Of a DNA stretch of 50,663 nt, positions 42,562-50,663 are shown in pieces. Within the stretch, counting starts at the first letter, position 1; every line of letters begins with the position of its first letter. Under the pieces are notes generated by a model. It was not told where the DNA came from. It did not search any database and saw nothing but the letters and a program-made list of their open reading frames with translations. The stretch is from Balamuthia mandrillaris (Eukaryota; Discosea; Longamoebia; Balamuthiidae), in contig JAVKOQ010000364.1 in the NCBI GenBank assembly GCA_031835245.1, forward strand, positions 1 through 50,663, read 5' to 3'. The position numbers and the translations under genes were made by a program.

Positions 42562-43130
42562 CTATTCATATTCTTGGAAACGAGCCAACAGTTTAGCAGC
42601 AATTTCGAGGACGAGGACGGACCGCTCGTTGGTGCGGAGGTCGGTGATGACCTGGCGTAGGTTGTAGGCCTGCAGCATCTCCCGACGGTTTTGGTGGAAC
42701 TTGAAGAGAATGGAGAGGATCTTGAGGGCGTTGACCCGCACGAGGGCGTCGGGGTGCTTCAGCTTCGGCTTGTCCAGCAGGCTCTCCACAAAGGCGGGCA
42801 TAGAGGCCAGTGCTCTGCTGAACTTGGTGGACTTGTTGAGGATCTTGTGGAGGGGCTCGAGCATGCCCACGAAGCTCACGGATTGGGCCTGTGCAAAGCC
42901 CTGCACAAACTTGTCGGCGTGTTGCACCAAAATGTCCTCCACTTTCTTGTCGCTGGGAGACTCGGAGGCCATCCATGCCGCCAGGGACTCCATCACCGTT
43001 GCTGGCCACGTGGTCTTGATCTCCTGCCGGATGAGGTCGATGTAGAACTCCACCGTTTGGTGTTGCCACATCTCCTGTCTTGCTGCTTTGCAGTGGGCCT
43101 TGTTTGAGAGCATTCCAGTTTAAGTTTGCA

Positions 43131-43182
<52 letters not shown>

Positions 43183-46100
43183 GGAGGGAGGGAGATTCAC
43201 CATTTGGCAAATAATAGGCAGAGCAAACTGTTTGAGAGGGTTGTTGCTTCGGATAAAGTATTGCAAATGAGGAATGAGACCGGCTTTTGCTGCTTGGGTC
43301 TGACGCACACGGTCAATGCGGCAAAGATTAAATAAACAAGGCAATATTTGCTTGTGTTGGTCCTGGTTGGTTTGTTGGGTTTGGAGTGGTCAGAAGTGAA
43401 GAAAATCAACGAAGAGGACGCAGAGAGAGAGAAAGAGAGAGAGAAGAATATGTACAGAGGCAGCGTCCGAATCATAAGAGGTCGAGTCCAATAAAGCGAC
43501 CAGCTTGCTTATAGCGCCAGCACGAGAGATGTCTTTCAGTGTGGAAGAGTCCATGGTGAGCGTCCGGAACACTCTCAGCATCTTCAACAGGAGGGCTTGC
43601 GGCAAGTCGTCCAGCAATTGCACAAGGAAGCTAGACATAGAGGCCATGGCCGCTTTGACCACTTTATCGGCACTGGAGAACAAGAGCATCGTGTCGCAGA
43701 TTTTGGAGGCGTAGTCAGCACTAACTTTCTTGATACGTTCTTTGGTGTCTTGCAGGGCAGGAGAAGAGGCCTCGCCCTCTTGAAAGATCTCGCCCAAAAG
43801 GACTTGGTCCTCGGGATCCCATCCCTCTCCCTCGTCGTTGACGACGTGCATGAGGGCATTGGCAAGCGGGGTGAGCAGCCCACTCTTGGTGAACAGCCTG
43901 CAAAAGTCGTTTCTAGGGAGACTAGCGTTCTGGAGCTCAAAGACCTTGTTGACAGCGTCGATGGCCATCCAAACCAGCGGTCGGTTGTTTTCAAAGGGAG
44001 AGTGAAGGTAGTCAACAAGAACAGGAAGACCACGGCAAGCCACGAACATCTGCAGCGTGAGCTGACTTGTGCTCACCATCTGCTTAACGAAAAGGGCGGT
44101 TTCTCTTCGGATGGGCTTGGCATAGGTGGCACCCGCAAACTTGATGATGGAGGGAATACCGCCCACCATGCAAAGATTCTCTTTCATCTCGACGTTGTTG
44201 TGGATGATTTGGTTGACCACTCTGAGGATGGCGTGCAGTACCCTCAGGTTGGACACTTCGATCATTTCGATGATGGGGATAACGCCGTGATGCCTTATCA
44301 AGTGACCCTTCTGTGCGGGATTGTTCTTGAAGATGTCGATCAGCTTGTTGCAGGCGTCCAAAATAATGGCCTCTTCTTGGTCGTGTTGCAGCTGGGACAT
44401 GAGCTTGAGGATATCCGCCGAGACACGAGTCAGCTCATCCTTCTTTTGTGCCTCTTCAAGGTCCAAATCGCTATCATCGTCGTCGTCAAAGCCGTCAGCA
44501 AAGGGATCCTCGTCGTCATCGAAAGTATCCGGCTTGTCCGCCCGCTCGCTCATCTTTGACCGGAGCTTGGCTACCAAATCAACACCCAAAGTGTCCCCTC
44601 GTCTGTCCGTTTCTTCCCCAAAGTCAGCCCCAAAGCCATCTTCCTCTTCCTCATCCTCCTCTTTCTTTCCTTTGTTGAGGGCACCCAAGTTCAACCGCAA
44701 CTGGTCGGATGGTCCCGATGCAGCAAAGTCATCCCCAAACTCAAGGTCCCAATCCTCATCGTCATTATCGCCTTCCTTGACGTGGCTGGTGGCTTTGGCA
44801 ACAGTTGGCGTCGAACTATTGCCACCGTTGGTGTCCGCCTTCTTTACGAAGAACTCGTCCCAGTTAGTGTCGTCGCTCTCTTCGACATAGGTTTCAATCT
44901 TGGTATTGAGTACAGGCTCCGCAACCACTCCTCCTCGCAAAAGCTCTCCCGGATCGATGACGCGGGAGACCTTAGCGGCAAGTGGCACGTGGTCGTGCTT
45001 TTTCGATGACTTGCTCTTTTTCTTGTCCTTCTTCTTCCTGTCCTTTTCTTTCTCTTTCTCTTTCTTTGAGCTTTTTGATACCTTGTTGCTCTTATCCTTA
45101 TCTCGGCTACGCGGTGTTTTGGGTTCCTTCTTTTTGGCAATCTTGTCTTTGGAGGAAGAAGAAGAGGTTGATGATTTGAGCTTGTCTTTCAATCGATCCT
45201 TGCTTCCTGCTCGTTTCAAGCTTCTTCCTTTCTTCCTGAACTCACTGCGGGTTTTGCCCCGGCTCTTGCTCCTTGCTCTTGACTTTTCTTCGTCTTTACT
45301 TTCCCGCTTCTTCTTTCGTCCTCTCTTGTCATCTTTGCTGTGTTTTTCTTTTGCAGAGAGGGGAGCACGAGGAGAAATCGGACCGTGCTCAAGGGAAACG
45401 GGTTGAGGGGGACTCGTTTGTCGCCGTGCCCGCCGTTTAATACCGCTACCAGATTCTTCTTCTGCGTTTGCATCTGATTTGTTGTTAGCCCAACCTTCCA
45501 AATCATCGTCTCCAAAGTCATCAAATGGGTCTTTCTCGTTAGTCTCCGTGGTAGATTCTTTGTTGCGTAGCTTTAGCAAGCTGTTGTTAGTGGTAAACTT
45601 CAATTCTGCATTCTCAAGCAGGGCCTCCAATGAGCTTACTGTGTTGGTGGCCGTAGCTGGTTTTTGTTCGGGTGGTTTTGGTAGTAGAGGAATGGGATTG
45701 GCTTGCGGCCGATCACCCCTACGTTGCTGCTCCATGCGATCTTTACAGGAACGAATCCAACGGTGCTTGAGCAGCTGTTTGGCTGAAATTCGCAAGTTGG
45801 GGTCCTTTTGAAAGCATTGCATCAAAAAGTCTCTTAATGCATTTGAGATGCCTTCCGGAAGCGGCGGGCAGGGATCCTCCACAATGTGAAATAGGGCAGG
45901 CATTGCTGCCAAGTCAAAATACGGAGGCGCTCCTGTAAGAAGCTCTATCACTGTACATCCCACGCTGGAATAAGTGAAAGAGAATCGATAAGCAACATGC
46001 GAATAAGTTTCACTTCTCCCAACCCACGTGCCTACCTCCAAATATCCGATTCCGTTGTGGCTCCTGAAAGCTCAATAATTTCTGGTGCCACTGTTATAAT

Positions 46101-46925
46101 AATAATCACGAGATATACTATTAGTATTGCAGGTATGAAGAAGAGAGAGAGAGAGAGAAACAGAGAGAGACAGAGAGAAGCAAGAGTATTGAGAAAGATA
46201 CGCACTCCAGTATGGGCTACCAACGACGTTTGAGGCATTATCCACAGTGGCATTTGCGCCCAACTTCGTGCTGACACCACTGTTGGCCGTGAGAGAAGAA
46301 TACAATAGAGAAGAAGGACAAAAAAGAAACGATGATAGCAGGACAGAAAAAGATTAGTTACATGGTGGCCTATGATAAAGCAGTGAGGATGCACATACAA
46401 ATCTGCCACTTTAACTCGCCCTTCTTTTGTAATCAAAATGTTCGCAGCCTGTTGAGAAAGACGGGTATCAGTACAAAGGAAGAGAAGGAATGAAAAAAAA
46501 AAACGGAGAGTCACCTTTATATCTCTGTGAATGACACCCTGCTCGTGTAAATAAACCAACCCATCTAACACTTGCACAATGTATATGCCAACAAGGCTTT
46601 CCCTAAAATTGCCAAACTTCTTTAACACCGACTCCAAGGAGCCACCTTCCACAAACCTGATGCAGAGCTCTTTCCATTAGCCACAATGTAATAGAAGAGA
46701 GCAGCTTGCTTGGACATTATACGTACTCTAAAATGATGTGCAAGTATTCTTTCGTCTGATAAAAGCCCAAGTATTTTACAATATTAACGTGGTTCAGTTT
46801 CTTTAGTAGGTCTATCTCCATCTGAGAGGCAATGGCTGAGTTAGTAACGACCAAGAGGAGCAAAGAACAACACGATGATAAACAAACGAACAAAACCAAA
46901 AAAAAACGTATTTCAAACTGAAAAG

Positions 46926-46972
<47 letters not shown>

Positions 46973-46981
46973 CAGAGAGAC

Positions 46982-47016
<35 letters not shown>

Positions 47017-47550
47017 AGAGACAGAGAAGAGACAGAGAAGAGACAGAGAAGAGACAGAGACAGAGACAGAGAAAGACAGGCAGAGACAGAGACAGAGACA
47101 GAGAGGACAGAGACAGAGGGGCAGAGACAGAGACAGAGACAGAGACAGAGAGAAAGAGGAGAGAGAGACAGAGAGACAGAGAAAGAGGAGAGAGACAGAG
47201 ACAGAAACAGAGAGGAGAGAGAGACAGAGAGAGACAGAGAGAAACAAAATGGGAGAGAGAAGAGTAGAGGAACCATGATGGAAGAGAGCTGCTCCTTTGG
47301 GATGCCAGTAAGGCTCACTTGCTTTATGGCAACGAAATCACCGCTCTCCACATTGAGGCCCTTGTACACAGTGCCAAAGCCTCCCCGGCCCAACGCATCC
47401 CCCAATTGCTGAACGGAACACGGGTTGCAAAAAGCAAAGTGAGCACAAACCGTCAAAAAAACCAAACAAACGGACGGTGAGGGAAAAACGTACATATTTG
47501 TCCTCAAAGTTGGCTTCGTAATCCTCCGCGCCGCGATCCCGAAGCGACAT
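42562..47550 (-). CDS. SepH/Cdc7-like protein kinase with C-terminal armadillo-type repeats
   Basis: STE-type kinase of the septation/mitotic-exit class (S. pombe Cdc7, Dictyostelium SepA, plant MAP3K-epsilon). It starts [20 protein letters not shown] (ATG 47550). Kinase parts: [68 protein letters not shown] and [18 protein letters not shown]. Two motifs exist only after splicing: DFG (GATTT/TGGT) and YW-MAPE (TGGA/TGGCA). The middle holds a Lys/Ser/Arg-rich block and several acidic aromatic motifs ([33 protein letters not shown]). The C-terminal third is ARM-like helical repeats ([71 protein letters not shown]). By family it is expected downstream of a Ras-like GTPase at the spindle pole or septum. 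The stop is TAG at 42562-42564. Confidence 0.88.
43136..43183 (-). repeat. (CT)n tract (sense) in SepH-like gene intron
   Basis: GA on the + strand, CT on the coding strand, in the intron between the exon ending PIICQMVN and the next ARM exon. Confidence 0.9.
46933..47256 (-). repeat. Compound (CT)n / CTCTGT satellite (sense) in SepH-like gene intron
   Basis: About 320 bp of GA dinucleotides interspersed with CAGAGA/GACAGA hexamers on the + strand (CT and TCTGTC-type units on the coding strand). It lies in the intron between the exon ending KEQLSSIM and the exon starting [13 protein letters not shown]. Confidence 0.92.
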
Positions 47551-48128
47551 GTTTTTTTTTTCCCTCTCTTCTTTCTTTGCGGAAGATTATTATGGTGTTT
47601 AAAATAAAATAAAGATTCTCTCTTGATTTCAAAAAAAAAAAACAAAACTCTATGCCTCAGGCTCGTTTCTCGTAAGGTTGCCACCACCCATCAGCCCAAG
47701 GTTCCAACCAACAACAAAGTGCGTTTTTTTTTCCCCTCTTCTTCTCCACCTGTGCTGCCAACCTTGTCTTTTTTGTTCTTTCTTTCTTTGTCCGCCGAAA
47801 ATCATAATTGCCTGGGGGTTCAGTGATTACATTTCAAATCCATTATGATTTTCAATTGGATTATGTTGGAAGATCAGATTGTGATTGCCTGGGGGTTCGG
47901 TGATTACATTTCAAATTTTTATGATTTCTGATTGGAGTATCTGGGAAGATCAAACTGGGCGCGAGGGTTGCGGCCTACTAGTCGACATAAAATACATAGT
48001 TTGGGTACAATTTTTTTGTTTTTGTTTGAAGTGAACTGAAAACGAGCAACACAAGAGTACACTTGACTTCTCCCCTTTTTCCCCCCCGATTGTAGCCAAA
48101 GAGAGAGAGAAACTTTGGGGAGTGGAGG
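47551..48128. promoter_or_regulatory. Divergent promoter, SepH-like kinase and UBE2G1, with 77-bp tandem duplication
   Basis: 578 bp with no gene. Two copies of a 77-bp unit lie at 47807-47883 and 47884-47959, and GTCGAC follows at 47981-47986. The UBE2G1 start is 143 bp further on. Confidence 0.6.
47807..47959. repeat. 77-bp imperfect tandem duplication
   Basis: Each unit opens ATTGCCTGGGGGTTC and contains GTGATTACATTTCAAAT, then ATGATTT...ATTGGA and GGAAGATCA. The first half is almost identical between copies, while the second half has several substitutions and small indels. Confidence 0.9.
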
Positions 48129-48179
48129 ATGGCAGAGAAAAGGGCTGCGCTTTTGTTGAGAAAGCAATTGAAGGGTACC

Positions 48180-48219
<40 letters not shown>

Positions 48220-48867
48220 CTCTGTTGTTTTTTGGGACACACCCATTTTTTGTTTCTTTTTTTTTTGCCTGGCTAATGTGGTTTGTTGTTGATGATGAGT
48301 AGAGCTGCAAAAAAACCCCGTGGACGGGTTTTCTGCGGGCGTAGAGGATGACAACATTTTTGAGTGGAGCTGCGTCATTGTGGGTCCCCCTGACACCTTT
48401 TAGTACGTCCCTCTCCTCCACTTTCTCTCTCTCTCTCTCTCTCTCTCAGCTTTCTTCCTTGGCCTTTCTATCTAACCCTTCTACGTTATTCTTTTTGTTG
48501 CGCAGCGAGGGCGGGTATTTCAATTGTAAACTGAAGTTCCCCACAGAGTACCCCGACCAGCCTCCCGAAATGTACTTCACCTCCGAAATATGGCACCCCA
48601 ATGGTAGGCTAGCTTTTGGCTCCTCCCCTTTTCTTTTTTTTTTGTCCCCTATGCATGTTTGTTTTTCTTTATTTTTTTTTTAAAAAAACATCTGAACTGA
48701 ACCCATTTTTTCCCCTCATTCAGTCTATGAAGACGGCAAAGTTTGTATTTCAATCTTGCATCCACCTGGTGAAGACGAGTTTGGTTACGAGAAGGCAAAC
48801 GAGCGATGGTCTCCCATCCATACTGTGGAAACTATTTTGTGCGTATTTTTATCTCTTTCGTCGAAAT

Positions 48868-48905
<38 letters not shown>

Positions 48906-49175
48906 GGCATGACCCGTCCTTTCTTACCCTTCGCAAACACCGCAGGGTCAGCGTTATTTCTATGTTGTCAGACCCGAACGATGAGTCTCCGGCCAACATT
49001 GATGCCGCCGTTCGTTTTTGCCCAACCCCTACCTCTGCTTTTGTTTTGTTTTAACTGACCTGTTTGCCTGTTGGTTTTATTATGATTACTATTATAGAGG
49101 CAATGGCGCGAAGACCGAGAGGGCTTCAAGAAAAAGGTGCAGAGGTGTGTTCGAAGGTCTCAAGAGATGCTCTAA
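48129..49175 (+). CDS. UBE2G1: Ubiquitin-conjugating enzyme E2, UBE2G1/UBC7 type
   Basis: E2 that passes ubiquitin to RING E3 ligases, classically for Lys48 chains and ER-associated degradation. Six exons (48129-48174, 48303-48402, 48506-48603, 48724-48838, 48946-49009, 49098-49175) total 501 nt, giving 166 residues with all joins in frame. Key parts: [61 protein letters not shown], active Cys in [18 protein letters not shown], and the UBE2G acidic-loop insert [16 protein letters not shown] that distinguishes this class. The end [12 protein letters not shown] resembles human UBE2G1 more than UBE2G2. Three introns contain sense-strand (CT)n. It is convergent with DNAJC17 (115 bp). Confidence 0.95.
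48182..48214 (+). repeat. (CT)n tract in UBE2G1 intron 1
   Basis: Sense-strand CT run. Similar runs are in intron 2 (about 48424-48448) and intron 4 (about 48870-48902). Confidence 0.9.
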
Positions 49176-49290
49176 ATCACCACCACTACCGCCGCCAGTG
49201 CTGCTCCTGCTGTCTGTTGGTTGTTTGTTATATTTTTTTTGACACAATACAGCGTTCACCCTTTGTAAATGTGCAGTTCACAGGGATTCC

Positions 49291-50408
49291 TCAGACTTCT
49301 TTCTCCTCTTCCTCGTCATCGTTGGGAAGGAGACCAGCTCTTCTTCGCATGAAAGCAGCCACCTGTGCCATCTTCAACAACGTCTGCCGTTCGAGTTGTT
49401 CATGGTAGTCTCCCGTTGATGAGGTTGGTATTGGTGCTGCAGCCTTCCTCTCTCCATCCGAACCCAAGTTGCTCCTTGCAGTACGAGAAGCAGCTGCAGT
49501 GGAGTCGGATGAAGAAGCAGTGGCAAGAGCTATGCGCAGCGGATTGCTTGGGTCACCCATCTGCCGACCGCCTCGATCCGTGGGTGTGCCTCCTGTCACT
49601 AACGCCGTTACCTATTGAATGTCAAAAAAGAGCGAGCGGTCAGCAAAGAAAGCAAAGCTTCATCGGTGGTGTTTACGTACAGCATCCTGAACGCTAGCAA
49701 AGGTGACCAAGGCGCTGCCGCCCTTCTTGGAAAGGGCCACGTACTTGAGAGGGCCAAACGGCTGGAAGAGGCCGGTGAGCCTCTCTTTGTCGTAGAGGGG
49801 CGTTCCCTTTCGCCTCCACCGCACTTTGAGGGTGGCGGCCTCCTCCTCTTTGCTTTGTTGCCCCTCGCCGGAGGCCCGTTGCTCCTTTTGCATTTCATAG
49901 AGCCGTTCCCGTTCTCTCTTCATCTTGAGGTAGCCTTCTCTCCGTAGCCGCTCCATCTAGAACACAAACAGAAAGTGAGCGTCACAAGAATGAGAATAAA
50001 AGAAGAAGAAGAAGAAGAAGAAGAAAGAGAAAGACGTACCTCTGCTTCCAGCCTTCGCTTGGCTTGCTCCTCTTCCGATTTTTGCTTCTTGAATGCCCTT
50101 TCCCTTTCCAACAGAGACTCGGTCATCTGCCGCCGCTTGGTGCCCATTTCCTTGGCCTTTTGCTTGCGCAGCTGCTGTGCTCTGACCACGTTGTCATAGG
50201 CGGCACGGGCCTGGTCGTCGGAGAGCACATCGTTGGCCTTTCTGATCTTGTGAAACCGGTCAGCGGCCTTGGGGTCCCCTCGGTTCTTATCAGGGTGGTA
50301 CTTGAGGGCCAGCGCTCGAAAGGCTTTGGATATGTCCTCCTTGGAGGCCTGTATGGTCAACCCCAATATCTCGTAGTACGCATCCTCCTTCAAACTATCA
50401 ATCTCCAT
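49291..50408 (-). CDS. DNAJC17: DNAJC17-like J-domain/RRM co-chaperone
   Basis: J-domain protein of the DNAJC17/Cwf23 type, associated with the spliceosome by family knowledge. ATG at 50408 begins MEIDSLKEDAYYEILGLTIQ. The J-domain is residues about 8-75 with the HPD motif in ALKYHPDKNRGDPKAADRFH and KIRKANDVLSDDQARAAYDN. A Lys/Arg/Glu-rich coiled coil follows (KQKAKEMGTKRRQMTESLLE ... MERLRREGYLKMKRER). Then comes an RRM-like segment (TLKVRWRRKG ... LTGLFQPFGPLKYVALSKKG, GSALVTFASVQDAV) and the C-terminal YHEQLERQTLLKMAQVAAFM. The last intron joins DAV to VTALVTGGTPTDRGG. It ends in an acidic NDDEEEEKEV. Order J, coiled coil, RRM matches human DNAJC17. Confidence 0.9.
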
Positions 50409-50663
50409 TGGCTCTGCTGCGTTCTGCCTCCTTCCTTCCTGCTACTCTTTTCTTCCTTCTTTTGGCGCAAGTTTGCGGAAGTTTATCTGTCGACAAATTA
50501 TTTGGCAACAAGCATGTCGTCACGAGTATTAATTTACGTGACGACCCGAAATATTTGTTTCCCGCCAAAAAAGTGAGTGGAAAAAAAGTAGCAAGAAAGA
50601 AACGAAGGAGAGAAGAGAGAGAGGGATAAGATTAGAGAAAGAGAGAAGAGGGAGCAAAAAAAA
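50409..50663 (-). promoter_or_regulatory. DNAJC17 promoter with GTCGAC, inverted CGTGACGAC pair and E2F-like site
   Basis: GTCGAC at 50489-50494; GTCGTCACG at 50516-50524 (CGTGACGAC on the gene strand) and CGTGACGAC at 50537-50545 on the other strand, forming an inverted pair. CCCGAAATAT at 50545-50554 reads ATATTTCGGG on the gene strand. TTTCCCGCCAAA at 50558-50569 is, in reverse, TTTGGCGGGAAA, the classic E2F-type sequence. The last 70 bases are purine-rich and show no gene. Confidence 0.55.

Noticed and set aside
46379-46460. Loss of the DFG motif in the SepH-like kinase (reads VADLY)
   Set aside because: The exon ends in GATTT and the next begins TGGTGTC, so splicing gives D-F-G. The kinase looks catalytically complete.
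46812-47687. Ser/Leu-rich long ORFs at the SepH-like gene start
   Set aside because: They translate the intronic compound satellite. True exons on either side ([13 protein letters not shown] and [13 protein letters not shown]) join in frame.

Overview
The window is nuclear DNA of a gene-dense, intron-rich eukaryote, probably a unicellular protist. Sixteen protein-coding genes lie in 50.7 kb on both strands, with spacers of about 70-600 bp and short GT-AG introns (commonly 50-200 nt). I see no bacterial operons, no rRNA or tRNA genes, no CRISPR and no recognisable transposon or viral relic. The gene set (DOCK-C GEF, SepH/Cdc7-type kinase with ARM repeats, Neo1/ATP9 flippase, GABARAP-type ATG8, m-AAA protease, CENP-L, MED4, SPT16) suits an amoebozoan or an opisthokont-related protist. 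The strongly pyrimidine-rich sense strand of the introns recalls what I remember being reported for the myxomycete Physarum. That placement is a guess.

Layout: (1) 1-2177 (-) F-box/WD40 protein, 3' end off the window, head-to-head with MED4 (2360-3774 +). (2) 4295-9531 (+) Neo1/ATP9-type P4-ATPase, then 9722-11629 (+) an RNFT-like multi-pass RING E3. (3) 11699-20996 (-) a very large DOCK-C GEF with an added C-terminal tail, head-to-head with ATG8 (21553-22259 +). (4) 22525-26145 (-) MARK/PAR-1-like kinase, head-to-head with a mitochondrial AFG3-type m-AAA protease (26749-30033 +). (5) 30130-31710 (-) deoxyhypusine synthase, head-to-head with SPT16 of FACT (32276-35848 +). (6) 36173-37147 (-) intronless transaldolase, 37479-38677 (-) F-box/SPRY protein, 39245-40735 (-) kinetochore CENP-L. 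(7) 41002-42345 (+) a secretory-pathway protein joining a granulin-like Cys-pair ectodomain, one membrane helix and a cytosolic RING-H2. (8) 42562-47550 (-) SepH/Cdc7-like kinase, 48129-49175 (+) UBE2G1-type E2, 49291-50408 (-) DNAJC17.

Four of the genes are ubiquitin-system parts that could receive or pass ubiquitin (two F-box proteins, two membrane RING E3s), and UBE2G1 is an E2. They are not adjacent and nothing in the DNA ties them into one pathway. The other genes are housekeeping: transcription and chromatin (MED4, SPT16), spliceosome-associated chaperone (DNAJC17), translation factor modification (DHS), autophagy (ATG8), lipid flipping (Neo1), mitochondrial quality control (AFG3), kinetochore (CENP-L) and septation/polarity signalling (SepH, MARK, DOCK).

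The most interesting non-coding structure has two layers. First, nearly every (CT)n tract is on the coding strand of an intron, so repeat polarity flips exactly when gene strand flips. Second, the spacers upstream of genes share a small word set: GTCGAC(A), TGACGTCA and a directional CGTGACGAC, including a roughly 40-bp composite shared by the RNFT-like and DNAJC17 promoters. Two of these promoters also carry short tandem duplications. The most unusual protein is the granulin-like/RING-H2 membrane protein.
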